A DNA stretch of 64,000 nt from Pseudomonas fluorescens. Its GTDB lineage: Bacteria; Pseudomonadota; Gammaproteobacteria; Pseudomonadales; Pseudomonadaceae. The notes under the pieces were generated by a model. The model did not search any database, was not told the DNA's origin, and was given only the letters and a program-made list of their open reading frames with translations. The position numbers and the translations under genes were made by a program. The DNA is taken from assembly GCF_902497995.1 (NCBI RefSeq), contig NZ_CABVII010000010.1, positions 124,001 to 188,000 on the forward strand, in the 5' to 3' direction. Positions 53,722-62,491 of this stretch are shown here, piece after piece; within the stretch, counting starts at the first letter, position 1; each line of letters opens with the position of its first letter.

Positions 53722-54255
53722 CTAACCGACCGAATGCTTCGAAGAGTGAAACGCCTCCAAGACCTTACGCCACCAAGGCTTAACCGCTGGCACGCGCCGG
53801 CGTGTGCGACCTAACAACAGATAAGGCATGTCCCGCAGTCGAATCCAGCCTTCATCCTGCCAATGCAACAGACTCAACGACATCTCCGGCCAATCCAACA
53901 AACTCAACATCGGCCGATCCTCATTCTTCGACGGTCCCGCATCGCGCAAGGCCGGCACCACTTGATGAGTCAGCCACTCGCGCAACAACCGATTCCCCGG
54001 AGCGTAGTGATAAACCAACAATGCATACACACCGGACTCGCTGAGCATCAACCGTTTTTCCGGTTGCCCGTGGTACTCAATCAACAACGTATGCCGCTGA
54101 TCTTCGTCGAGTTTACTGACCACCCGATCACTCAGATGAAAACCCATCAATCGACCAAAATCGCGGGCGCAAAACCATGCTTGGTTTTCCAGGAGGAGGG
54201 CATGGAGGACGAGGTTGTGGCGGGAGAAGGCCATTACCGAGAAGGGATCAGACAT
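53722..54255 (-). CDS. BRO-N domain (phage antirepressor-like) protein
   Basis: A 177-residue protein with a BRO-N DNA-binding domain: LVLHALLLENQAWFCARDFGRLMGFHLSDRVVSKL, then YHGQPEKRLMLSESGVYALLVYHYAPGNRLLREWLTHQVVPAL. Such domains come from phage antirepressors. ATG 54255 has GGAG 7 bases upstream. The C-terminal part is short and basic. It is probably a leftover of a prophage or a domesticated regulator. Confidence 0.82.
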   Translation of the reverse strand: MSDPFSVMAFSRHNLVLHALLLENQAWFCARDFGRLMGFHLSDRVVSKLDEDQRHTLLIEYHGQPEKRLMLSESGVYALLVYHYAPGNRLLREWLTHQVVPALRDAGPSKNEDRPMLSLLDWPEMSLSLLHWQDEGWIRLRDMPYLLLGRTRRRVPAVKPWWRKVLEAFHSSKHSVG

Positions 54256-54344
54256 AGCTGATCTCCAGAATTTCGAGAGAGTGGGGTCGATCATGTGTAG
54301 GCATATCCATTACCTCTACGTTTAGATTTTGAAGGGCCCGAACC

Positions 54345-54456
54345 CAACGTAGAGTGGACTTAAGAAATCCCAACGAGCAAAACCATCACACACCAGAACG
54401 ACAAACCACCTAAAGGTGATTGCAGATCTAAGTGATTGGCCAAGCTTTCTACGTTG
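54345..54456. repeat. inverted repeat flanking a 94-bp non-coding segment
   Basis: CAACGTAGA and TCTACGTTG stand 94 bp apart. No gene lies between. It may be the remnant of a small mobile unit next to the IS21-type repeat array. Confidence 0.4.
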
Positions 54457-54484
54457 TGGGTAATTGCACAGACTTGCCCACCCG

Positions 54485-54549
54485 TTTGCATTCGACTTGA
54501 CCAGTCGTTTGCATTCCCACTGACCACTTGTTTGCATTCGAGCTGACCA
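54485..54549 (+). repeat. orphan array of three IS21-type terminal repeats
   Basis: TTTGCATTCGACTTGACCA, TTTGCATTCCCACTGACCA and TTTGCATTCGAGCTGACCA occur at exact 23-bp steps. The first is identical over 19 bp to a copy at 55928-55946 at the end of the IS21-type element, in the same orientation. No transposase gene is attached, so this is a solo end. Confidence 0.7.
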
Positions 54550-54777
54550 GAAGGATTGGAATTGTCTCTCTATCTTTTGAGGGTTACCTGACAGCGGAGT
54601 TAGTCACGGTTTAATCTAGGGAGGTAGGTACGCCCCGCGAAGATCAAGACAGCCGGAAGAGCTGATTGGACATTGCAGTGGGATCCTGCACTTCCGCTCC
54701 ACCGGAGCTAGTATCGACATAAAAATCGAAGCATCGGCATTCAAGTCGATCATCTTGATGGTGAGGGATAATTTATC

Positions 54778-54987
54778 GTGGGCATTGAGCATACGAAAAC
54801 GCTGATCAGCACCCGGAGCGAGGAAAATGCCAATAGGTTGCTGAGGGCAGGATGGACCCTACTGCTCGTGGCGGATCGCTGTGAGGGAGAACACCAATGG
54901 CTGGTCTATCAGTTGGCGTGGCAGCGTGAAGGTGAGCCAGTGGAAATCACCTTTACTGGCGTTGAGCCAGGGCCTGAAGCTTTCTGA
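54778..54987 (+). CDS. small hypothetical protein, 69 residues
   Basis: A GTG at 54778 opens a 69-codon frame whose product (GIEHTKTLISTRSEENANRL, then LRAGWTLLLVADRCEGEHQWLVYQLAW) looks like a real soluble domain of mixed charge. GAGGG lies about 14 bases upstream, a little far. It sits between the repeat array and the broken phosphatase gene. Function unknown. Confidence 0.5.
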   Translation: MGIEHTKTLISTRSEENANRLLRAGWTLLLVADRCEGEHQWLVYQLAWQREGEPVEITFTGVEPGPEAF

Positions 54988-54990
54988 TGG

Positions 54991-55775
54991 CTATGCGTCA
55001 GACTTGTGATCTATGGCGCTAGATCTGAACACTTGGTCCCACTCGCGGGTGGCTAATTCGTGGCATACCGAGGGTGAACCACCAAAGCACCGTTGCGAAA
55101 CAGTTATCATGTTTGCCTTTGTCGCGTAACGTATGGCGACCCCATTCTCATCCAATAAAACGCCTCCCGCACTTCTCAACAGCGCATGCCCAGCCACGAC
55201 ATCATGCGCTGAAACAGCGTAGAGCGAGACACCGCATACCCCGTCTCCCGCGGCCACTCTTGCCAGTCTGTAAGCGATTGATGGCATTGCATGGAATTGT
55301 CCTGGAGCACACAGCTGTCGATTGAGTTCTGGGTTGTTCATTGCTGCTGCACTCACCATGATTGTGCTGTCGCTCGAAAGCTTTTTATCGGCGAGAAAGA
55401 CGTCTATTGATTGGCCGTTGCGAATCACATGGGGATTACCCTCCGCCCAACTGATGCAATCGGCTAGCCCACTGGAAGTCACTGGTGCGTGTACAACCCC
55501 GAGCACGGGAATAGCGTTATGCAGTAGCCCAACCGACACGGCCGATCCCTTCAAGCCCTTCAAAAAATCACTCGTGCCATCGTTAGGGTCTACAACCCAA
55601 CACCAAGCGTGCCCAGTGAGGACGTGGCCCGTTTCTTCCCCCCAAAAATCACAGCCTTGTCACCCCAGCCACGCGGTCCATCCGGACGGTTCCACTCCTC
55701 GGAAAGCAGAACGCCTGCGCGCTCAACAATCTCGGTCACTTGAGCGAGAAGCTCTGAAAGATCTGGGCTAGACAT
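54991..55775 (-). pseudogene. inositol monophosphatase/CysQ-family gene with internal deletion and frameshift
   Basis: The N-terminal frame reads MSSPDLSELLAQVTEIVERA...PRGWGDKAV and then loses register. In another frame the gene resumes with FWGEETGHVLTGHAWCWVVDPNDGTSDFLKGLKGSAV, carrying metal-binding motifs of the family (GEE and DPNDGT), and continues to the normal end. Some 20 codons between GDKA and the GEE motif, expected in intact relatives, are missing. An active enzyme cannot be made unless the frame is restored. Confidence 0.78.
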
Positions 55776-55904
55776 AATGCTCCTTTAGGCTGGTAAGCCG
55801 ACTTGAGGAAATCTCCTAAAGGCAGCTGTGATTAATTATAGGTAGGCCGGCGCGCCAATTCTGGCGCTACGTCTCACTGTGTGAATTGTGCTATGGAACA
55901 ATCA

Positions 55905-55965
55905 GTTGCATGGCATCTGACCAGGCATTTGCATTCGACTTGACCAGTTGCATACACCTTGACCA
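55905..55965 (+). repeat. IS21-type terminal repeat array at the istB-distal end
   Basis: Three related units TTGCATGGCATCTGACCA, TTTGCATTCGACTTGACCA and TTGCATACACCTTGACCA. Multiple terminal repeats of this kind are transposase binding sites in IS21-family elements. Confidence 0.7.
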
Positions 55966-56024
55966 ATCGTAGTCCGGTGACGTCTTAGCACGCGCTGGAA
56001 GGGCCTTTATATTGGACGAGAACC

Positions 56025-56768
56025 TCAGCGTTTCCGGCTTTTAACCCTACGCATAGATTCTCCTTTGAGCTGAATAACGTGAGATTTGTGTACGATGCGA
56101 TCAAGGATAGCGTCCGCAATCGTCGGGTCAGTAAACAAGTCGTACCATTTCTCTTTCGGATACTGGCTGGTAATCAGCAGAGAGCCGTTTTGAGACTGTT
56201 GATCAATGACATCGAGAAGGAAAGGACCAAGCTGCGCATCAATTCCACCGATACCAAGATCATCAATGATCAGGAGCTCGGCCCGGATCAACTGGCGGCG
56301 AAGTTTCGGGAGCGTGTGATCCGCGTAGGAGAGGGATATTTCTTCGAATAGCTTTGTGGCGGTGCGATAAACCGTAGGTGAGCCGAGCCTACAGGCTTGG
56401 TTTCCAAAAGCACAAGCCAACCAGGTTTTCCCGGTACCGGTCGCGCCGGTGATGATAATATTTTGCCGGCGACGCAGCCACTCACACTCACCCAAGGTCA
56501 TGACTTCGTTGCGATCAAGCCCTCTATTGGCTTTGAACTCAATGTTTTCTAGGGTCGCTTCCGACTCGCGCAGCTTAGCTGCCTTGAGCAGTCGCTCAAT
56601 CTTTCTGGTCTCACGCTGAGATGTCTCCGCCTCCATCATCAGACCGAGCCTCGTATCGAAAGGCTGTTTAAGCAGAGCAGGCTCTTCAAGCTGACGCTCA
56701 TACGCGATCGCCATTCCAGTCAAACCAAGGTTCAGCAACCCCTGAGAGGTGTTCAATACTTGTTTCAT
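56025..56768 (-). CDS. istB: IS21-family helper ATPase IstB
   Basis: AAA+ ATPase that assists the transposase in target choice. The 247-residue protein has Walker A IITGATGTGKTWLACAFGNQA near residue 104, Walker B LLIIDDLGIGG near residue 168 and a sensor segment SLLITSQYP. Its start overlaps the stop of istA by 4 bp (ATGA), the usual arrangement. Full length. Confidence 0.94.
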   Translation of the reverse strand: MKQVLNTSQGLLNLGLTGMAIAYERQLEEPALLKQPFDTRLGLMMEAETSQRETRKIERLLKAAKLRESEATLENIEFKANRGLDRNEVMTLGECEWLRRRQNIIITGATGTGKTWLACAFGNQACRLGSPTVYRTATKLFEEISLSYADHTLPKLRRQLIRAELLIIDDLGIGGIDAQLGPFLLDVIDQQSQNGSLLITSQYPKEKWYDLFTDPTIADAILDRIVHKSHVIQLKGESMRRVKSRKR

Positions 56769-58315
56769 ACTGGTTCATCTCCCTGGGTGGCGTAGTACTG
56801 AGCGCCCCGAATGTTTGAATGCTCAATGAGTGGCGCTGAAATTTTCAATGCAGGCCGCCGGTCAGACCCGTTGCGCAAAATCGAACGCAGCCGTTCGGAA
56901 CTCAAAATGTTGAGCGAATTAGCGTAGGCACAAGCCGACTCCAATCGGGACGATAGAATTTGTCCCTTACGCACGTCGCGCCTGAGCGCGACTACAGCTC
57001 GTAGCCCTGTGGCGAAGTCCCTTCTGTCATCGAGATTTTTTTTGACGTAAAAAAAGGTTTCTGGGCCAATACTTTGTGCCCACGCTAACAGCATCTCCGG
57101 TTGTGAATCCTGAAAGTGTCCATGGTTAGGGGACAAATGCTCTCGTAATGTACTGGTGCCGCGACCGAGTTCCACCCGATGCGTGCTAATAATTTGTCGT
57201 TGGAAGCTGACTTCAAGCCACTCATCATTTATGCGCAGATCTACTATCTGATTGGCAAAGTGATAAGGAACCGAGTAATTATGCTCGTTGAACTGCACGT
57301 GATAATCGCTACCGACCCTGACATGGTAAATCCACTGGCTATAGTTATAACTTCTTTCGGGGAGTGCCTGCAAAGCTGGTGATTCAACTTCAAGAAAGCG
57401 CGCCATTCTGCTTTTGGGGTAGGTTCGAGTTATTCTGTCGTTCAGAACGCCAGTCCAATAAGCAATTTGTTCGTTAAGTTCGTCTAGCGAGAAAAATGTA
57501 CGCGCCCGGAGCCTAGCAAGTACAAACCTCTGAACAATCTGAACACCTATTTCACCCAACGATTTGTCCTTGGGTTTACGAGGTCTGGCAGGCGTGATGG
57601 TAAATGCGTAATGTTCCGAGAGCTCGGAATACGCACGATTCAGTACGAGTTGGTCGCGAGTGGTTTTGAGCACTGCGGCTTTTAGGTTATCGGGAACAAC
57701 AAACCTAGGTACTCCCTCAAAGAACTCCAATGCGCGCACGTGACAACGCAACCAATCCTGAGTTGTCTGACTTTCGACGGCTATCGCGAATAGGTATCCC
57801 GAGGCTCCCAGAGTAGCGACGAAAATCTGAGCGGTAGTGACGACGCCTGTCACTGGATTTGTTATAGGCATGGTCCGTCCGCAAAAATCGACGAACATCT
57901 TGTCACCCGGCAGGTGTACCTGCCTCATGCTGACCTTTTGCGTATTCAGCCAAGCACGGTATAGGCGGGTGAATTGAGCATATGAAACCCCAGAAGGCTC
58001 TTTTTCCCTAAACTCCTGCCACAACAACTCCAGTGTCATGTCGGGCAATCGCAACTGGTCGTGTACTTCCAACCACTGCGGACAAACCTTCCTGTTGGTT
58101 GATCCTCTTGCGTCGCTGAACAGCCGGGCAGTAAACGCCTTATTGTCGAGTGGCCTGAGGCTTTCCCAGGTTTCACCGCTTTGCTCCTGCTGATCTCGGA
58201 TTGTGCGAACTGTATTGTGTGACACCTTCGCTAACCGGCCAATGGCACGGTTGGACAGCTTGTTGTCAGCCGCAAGGCGCAGCACCTCGCGTTGTTTTTC
58301 AATTGGTAGCCTCAT
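56765..58315 (-). CDS. istA: IS21-family transposase IstA
   Basis: DDE transposase of 516 residues. It starts with a helix-turn-helix (LSNRAIGRLAKVSHNTVRTIRDQQ), followed by the RNase H-like core: GDKMFVDFCGRTMPI near residue 142 (first Asp), VPRFVVPDNLKAAVLK near residue 205 (second Asp) and a glutamate in DKSLGEIGVQIVQRF. No frameshift or stop is seen, so the element may be active. Confidence 0.93.
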   Translation of the reverse strand: MRLPIEKQREVLRLAADNKLSNRAIGRLAKVSHNTVRTIRDQQEQSGETWESLRPLDNKAFTARLFSDARGSTNRKVCPQWLEVHDQLRLPDMTLELLWQEFREKEPSGVSYAQFTRLYRAWLNTQKVSMRQVHLPGDKMFVDFCGRTMPITNPVTGVVTTAQIFVATLGASGYLFAIAVESQTTQDWLRCHVRALEFFEGVPRFVVPDNLKAAVLKTTRDQLVLNRAYSELSEHYAFTITPARPRKPKDKSLGEIGVQIVQRFVLARLRARTFFSLDELNEQIAYWTGVLNDRITRTYPKSRMARFLEVESPALQALPERSYNYSQWIYHVRVGSDYHVQFNEHNYSVPYHFANQIVDLRINDEWLEVSFQRQIISTHRVELGRGTSTLREHLSPNHGHFQDSQPEMLLAWAQSIGPETFFYVKKNLDDRRDFATGLRAVVALRRDVRKGQILSSRLESACAYANSLNILSSERLRSILRNGSDRRPALKISAPLIEHSNIRGAQYYATQGDEPV

Positions 58316-58456
58316 CGTTCCTCCCCGCGACAGGCGTGTGAACGCCTCACAAATCGCGCCGTGTGAAATTTACAGATGAACGGGGTTTGGCCGGCTTGAC
58401 GCCGAACGCAGGGGAACACAGAATGGCGATGTCTTGGACTCGAAACCTGACATAAC

Positions 58457-58493
58457 CAAAAAAAGCCTGGGGCGCCAACCCCGGGCTTTTTTG
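58457..58493. terminator. bidirectional terminator right of the IS element
   Basis: AAAAAAAGCCTGGGG-CGCCAA-CCCCGGGCTTTTTT, a GC-rich stem with A and T runs on both sides. It could terminate the minus-strand gene at 58575 or a gene once located to the left. Confidence 0.8.
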
Positions 58494-58574
58494 TGCTCCT
58501 GAACCACCGTGTTGCGGTTCAGTCACCTCTCATTTCGATACCTCTTTTTTCTGTGGCTGATCATGTTGATCTAA

Positions 58575-58862
58575 TCAATGTGCTTCTTTTTGCATTGCGT
58601 CAGCCTGCTTTGCAGGCGCGAAACGCTGCTTTGCAATCCAGGTTGCAACCTCTTTAGATAAAGCAAACGATCCGCGCCGGTTTGGTACGTCGAACAAGGG
58701 CACTTCAATTCGCCCTCGCTGTTTGGCTTTGCGGAAAGCCTCATGCGACGCATAGCCCAACTCACGCCATAACGCGGTACTGCCTAGCATCAGCCCGTAG
58801 CGATCTACTAGGTCGTCCTCCAATTCGGAGGCGAGAGTCTCTATCTCGATGTGTTCTTGCAT
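58575..58862 (-). CDS. small hypothetical DNA-binding-like protein, 95 residues
   Basis: Begins MQEHIEIETLASELEDDLVD and has a segment LMLGSTALWRELGYASHEAFRKAKQRGRIEVPLFDVPNRRGSFALSKEVATWIAKQR. This looks like an AlpA/excisionase-type winged helix with a wing (LFDVPNRRGSFAL). Such proteins occur beside integrated elements. ATG at 58862. A strong terminator follows. Function is inferred from shape only. Confidence 0.6.
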   Translation of the reverse strand: MQEHIEIETLASELEDDLVDRYGLMLGSTALWRELGYASHEAFRKAKQRGRIEVPLFDVPNRRGSFALSKEVATWIAKQRFAPAKQADAMQKEAH

Positions 58863-58974
58863 GACGCGGCTTGTCCTGTGTAGTCACGCTTCATGTTAAT
58901 AAACAGGGTTCTTGCCTTCCAGCCGTAAGACTTCTACATTTTTTACGGTACGGGCTTTCGCGGGATCATCGTAG

Positions 58975-60015
58975 ATGTCTGATTTTCAACGAATCGCTGA
59001 AATCCATACAGCGTTCTCACATGAAATGCGGAACAATTATTGTGAAAAAAAAGCTACTCGACGCAACCCGATTGAGACGTTACGAGTTCGCTATTGGTAT
59101 GAAGGGCTGAAGGCCCGAACTTTCCTGTCTTCCGCATACGCACTGGAACAACATTTCGAAAGGGAATCGTTTCAGCGAAACAGCAATGGGACAATTCGTC
59201 ACTATCGAAGTAAATGGTCAGGGTACGAGAAAGACTTAAATACCCCGAAGTCAAAAACGCTTAGGCGCGTTGAACATCTGGCACCTGGTTCGACTCGGGA
59301 GTTGGAGCATCCTCTTTGGGAAATAATGCGATCCGTAGATCACAAGAATATTGATGCAGACGCCTATATGAGAACGCTGAGCGTGGATGTGCAAGCAGTA
59401 GTATTTTCGTCAGGATTCTCAGGATTATCCGCGTATTCAAAACGCGAATCTGTCACACAACGATTGTTAGATAAACTAGAGAAGCGAGTTAGCCTCGACT
59501 GCGTAGCTTGTCTGATCTGTTTAGTGCTTGAAGCGACTGAGCAAAAGCGCAGTGTCACCGCTGTAAAAGTTGCACTTACGCTACACAACGTACTTTTAAT
59601 GATTGGAGTTGAACTCCAAGCTAGACACATTGCACTTCCGTTCTTGGACTGGGTAATTGAGCACATCTTACCCCTAGGGACTTTACCCCACCTGAAAGTT
59701 TGGATGATAAGTAGTGACTACGTGCATGCGTCAGCCCATTTGAATGCTATGGTTTATCAGAATGAAGACAGAAGAGGCAAAAGTTTGAGCTGGCCCCAGA
59801 GAGCAAAAGTTATGCAGAGGCTGATTCACGGAAAGATGGGCATGGACGTTGAATACGCCATGAAGCCTCAGTTTGAGCTCAAGTCTGATCTAAAGGACTT
59901 CTCAACTGAGCTTGTCAAAGATTTTGAGCGTGGCTCTGCTCTTCGAACGTGGGGTTGGAAATGTATTCTTGAAGGGCGTTCAGAGCACTTTCCTCCGGTA
60001 GATCTGTTCCTGTAA
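58975..60015 (+). CDS. hypothetical protein of unknown family, 346 residues
   Basis: An AT-rich gene with codon use unlike the core. The product is soluble, rich in charged residues, with a basic N-terminal part (FSHEMRNNYCEKKATRRNPIETLRVRYWYEG) and a helical centre (SLDCVACLICLVLEATEQKRSVTAVKVALTLHNVLLMIG). Several KxxxR clusters suggest nucleic-acid contact. No motif of a known family was recognised. It stands alone, with a divergent small DNA-binding-like gene to the left. Confidence 0.6.
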   Translation: MSDFQRIAEIHTAFSHEMRNNYCEKKATRRNPIETLRVRYWYEGLKARTFLSSAYALEQHFERESFQRNSNGTIRHYRSKWSGYEKDLNTPKSKTLRRVEHLAPGSTRELEHPLWEIMRSVDHKNIDADAYMRTLSVDVQAVVFSSGFSGLSAYSKRESVTQRLLDKLEKRVSLDCVACLICLVLEATEQKRSVTAVKVALTLHNVLLMIGVELQARHIALPFLDWVIEHILPLGTLPHLKVWMISSDYVHASAHLNAMVYQNEDRRGKSLSWPQRAKVMQRLIHGKMGMDVEYAMKPQFELKSDLKDFSTELVKDFERGSALRTWGWKCILEGRSEHFPPVDLFL

Positions 60016-60312
60016 GTGGAATCACATGAAAAGAATCTCAGCAGATTCTATGGATGCAACCGTTACGCGTGAATCTGAACGGCTGCTTTGGGTTGTGTGA
60101 CTCAACCAGTCTGGGCCATGAAACAGGACATCAAACAAAAACTACCTAGACATGACGCACATCATGACACCCCAAGGGCTATAGTCATCCAGGGCAAATC
60201 TGATGTCAGTCATCGGTCGCGCATCAACACCGTGCACGCGAAAGAATGCAGTCACGCCGTACGATCAATACTGGCGGTGTGCCTCGTCATTACGCGCAAA
60301 AAGGATCTCATT
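60016..60312. other. spacer before the methyltransferase gene
   Basis: The reading frame of the following gene is open from 60088, but this part encodes basic, low-information sequence and no ribosome site. I treat it as non-coding leader. CATGACGCACATCATGAC near 60152 contains a repeated CATGAC. Confidence 0.4.
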
Positions 60313-61707
60313 GTGACTCACAACGAGGGACAGAGTGATCAAGCAGCAATGGCCGCCTCTGACCTGCTCGAACTGCTTTTTCGTGCCTATCGCGGCGGCC
60401 TTAGCGTACGGTTGTGGAACGGGACAAGCATGCGACTCGGTAAAGCCGTGGAGAAACCGCTTCCCCCATTTACCCTGATATTTCGTAGCCCACAGGCAGT
60501 ACTGAACCTGGCAATTGGGCGTACCCCCCTGCGTTGGATTGATGCCTATCTTCGTGAAGACATCGATATCGACGGCGATCTTTTCAGCGCCTTAGCACTG
60601 AAAGACCACCTGGGGAACCTAAGCATTCGCGGTCTCGATCGACTTGAAGCGATTACCGCGGCGCTGCGCTTAAAACTGGCGATCCTTCGCAGTAAGCCTG
60701 CTCGACACCATCACCCGAGGCTCCATTCACGTCGAGTTAACATACGGTCCCGAACCGCAAATCTAGAGACCATCGCCTTTCACAACACTTTGCCGAGCGC
60801 TTTCTACGAGTTGTGGCTGGATGAGTCGATGGTCTATTCCTGCGCCTACTTCAAGCGCATCGACGACGAACTGGAACAAGCGCAGCAGCAAAAGCTCCAC
60901 CTGATCTGCCGCAAACTAATGCTCAAGCGCGGCGATCATCTGCTTGATATCGGTTGTGGTTGGGGAGCACTGATCATTTATGCCGCACGTAATTTTGGTG
61001 TGCGGGCCCATGGCATCACCACCAACCAGCAACAGATGGACATTACACGAGAAAAAATTTGCGAAGCGGGCCTACAAGATCTGGTCACCGTCGAGGTCGC
61101 TGACTACCACACTCATCCGGGCGAAGAAATTTACGACAAGGTGACCGGCCTCGGCATGTTTGAGCATGTCGGCCTGGAGAATCTGCCACGCTACTTCACG
61201 GCCGTGTATCGCCTCTTGAAACCCGGCGGTCTTTTCCTCAATCAAGGAATTACTCACGATGTGCATGGGTGGAAAGAAACCTTGTCCACCCTGTTTATCG
61301 ATCACTACATTTTCCCCGAAGGCCAACTCGATACCGTCAGCCATATCCAGCAGGCGATGGAGCATTGCCTATTCGAAATCGCCGACGTCGAAGCGCTACG
61401 CCACCATTACGCGCTGACGCTCAAGCGTTGGGTTGAGAGGCTCGAGGCGAACAAGGATCAGGTGTTGGGATTGGTCAGCAAGGTCACCTACCGCACATGG
61501 CGTCTGTATATGACGGCGTGCGCACTCGAGTTCGAAGCTGGTGACCTGGGGGCCTACCAGATAATGTCGAGTAAACGTGCAGGTAGCTTTTTAGCTCTTC
61601 CCTTGACGCGCAATCATCTAATGGCGAAGGAAAAAAAAGGCTGCAGGAGCAGCCTCAAGGATGGGGGGGGCAGAGATGACTTAAGCATCACTCATGTTTT
61701 CTTATAG
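60313..61707 (+). CDS. cyclopropane-fatty-acyl-phospholipid synthase family methyltransferase
   Basis: Transfers a methylene group from SAM to unsaturated phospholipid chains. The 464-residue protein has an N-terminal sterol-carrier-like domain and the SAM site LLDIGCGWGALIIYAARNFGVRAHGIT near residue 213, then GMFEHVGLENLPRYF and the family end YMTACALEFEAGDLGAYQIMSSK. GTG 60313 is chosen because AGGA lies 7 bases upstream. The last 25 residues (KEKKGCRSSLKDGGGRDD...) arise from A8 and G8 tracts and are unlike the family, so the 3' end may have shifted frame. Confidence 0.83.
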   Translation: MTHNEGQSDQAAMAASDLLELLFRAYRGGLSVRLWNGTSMRLGKAVEKPLPPFTLIFRSPQAVLNLAIGRTPLRWIDAYLREDIDIDGDLFSALALKDHLGNLSIRGLDRLEAITAALRLKLAILRSKPARHHHPRLHSRRVNIRSRTANLETIAFHNTLPSAFYELWLDESMVYSCAYFKRIDDELEQAQQQKLHLICRKLMLKRGDHLLDIGCGWGALIIYAARNFGVRAHGITTNQQQMDITREKICEAGLQDLVTVEVADYHTHPGEEIYDKVTGLGMFEHVGLENLPRYFTAVYRLLKPGGLFLNQGITHDVHGWKETLSTLFIDHYIFPEGQLDTVSHIQQAMEHCLFEIADVEALRHHYALTLKRWVERLEANKDQVLGLVSKVTYRTWRLYMTACALEFEAGDLGAYQIMSSKRAGSFLALPLTRNHLMAKEKKGCRSSLKDGGGRDDLSITHVFL

Positions 61708-61736
61708 GGCGTAGCTTTATCGGCCAACCAACAAGA

Positions 61737-62369
61737 TCAATCGACTACATGGAACTTAGGTAGCATCCATTTCCAACGAATGGCGGCAATACGGCTGACA
61801 AAAACGAACGCAATGGCAATTGCAGACGCTACTTCAAGTGAAATCTGCAAATCCAGCAGCGTGATGTAGGCGACGGCACCCAAAATACTGATGGATGCAT
61901 AAACCTCACGTCTAAACACCAACGGTATTTCGTTACACAACACATCACGCATCACACCCCCAGCGACTGCGGTAGCTACACCCATGATCACTGCGATGCT
62001 GGGAGGGAGGTTTTGCTGAAGAGCCATATCTGTTCCTGTGACCGTAAATACAGCCAATCCAAATGCATCGGCTACCAACAACACCCTCTCGTTGAAGGTT
62101 TTCAAGGTCTTCGCCCAAATCATGGTTCCCAGCGAAGCACTAACCCCTACCAAAAAGCCATTCTCATTGGAAACCCACTCGATCGGATAATGAGCCATCA
62201 GTACGTCACGCAAGGCACCGCCGCCTAAAGCGGTGACTAAACTGATGGTGATTACGCCAAACCAGTCCAACGATTTTCGCCCTGCCATTAGGGTGCCTGT
62301 CACTGCGAAGGCTGCAACGCCTAACAACTCACAGTAATAGATCACCCAACCAGCGTGGTAAGCCTTCAT
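61737..62369 (-). CDS. TRIC-family cation channel (UPF0126, YicG-like)
   Basis: A 210-residue inner-membrane protein with seven spans built from two repeats. Each repeat has the family motif with a glycine-rich kink: ALGGGALRDVLMAHYPIEWV near residue 46 and VAGGVMRDVLCNEIPLVF near residue 132. Bacterial TRIC proteins form trimeric potassium-permeable channels. It is convergent with the methyltransferase gene and divergent from the malic-enzyme-like gene. Confidence 0.88.
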   Translation of the reverse strand: MKAYHAGWVIYYCELLGVAAFAVTGTLMAGRKSLDWFGVITISLVTALGGGALRDVLMAHYPIEWVSNENGFLVGVSASLGTMIWAKTLKTFNERVLLVADAFGLAVFTVTGTDMALQQNLPPSIAVIMGVATAVAGGVMRDVLCNEIPLVFRREVYASISILGAVAYITLLDLQISLEVASAIAIAFVFVSRIAAIRWKWMLPKFHVVD

Positions 62370-62450
62370 CTACGTAACCAGCCTGTACTGCAAATGGGAA
62401 AAGCCCTTGAAATGAGGCCCCTTCAAAGGCACACATCAGGGTCTAATTAC

Positions 62451-62470
62451 ATTATCATAGTATTATAATA
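62451..62470 (+). promoter_or_regulatory. AT-rich promoter/operator of the malic-enzyme-like gene
   Basis: ATTATCAT is followed two bases later by the perfect palindrome TATTATAATA, which contains a consensus -10 TATAAT (62464-62469). No good -35 is present. The same two motifs, in swapped order, precede the ribbon-helix-helix gene at 63823-63842. Confidence 0.5.
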
Positions 62471-62491
62471 AATGTACAATCGAGGCGTGCG

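Larger units (their letters stand above)
55905..58380 (-). mobile_element. IS21-family insertion sequence
   Basis: The unit holds istA and istB in the normal order and overlap, with a repeat array at its left side. The exact ends are not resolved: no matching terminal inverted repeats or target duplication could be identified by eye, so the coordinates are approximate. The AT content is higher than in the flanking core. Confidence 0.8.

Noticed and set aside
54322..54537. 71-codon minus-strand frame
   Set aside because: It spans the inverted repeat and the IS21-type repeats, so the frame is a by-product of repeat sequence.
58316..58380. Terminal inverted repeats of the IS21 element
   Set aside because: TGTGAA-type motifs at both sides are in direct rather than inverted orientation, so I could not define the ends.
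58420..58450. Reverse strand GGTTTCGAGTCC looks like a tRNA T-loop beside the IS element
   Set aside because: No acceptor stem, anticodon arm or D arm can be drawn around it.
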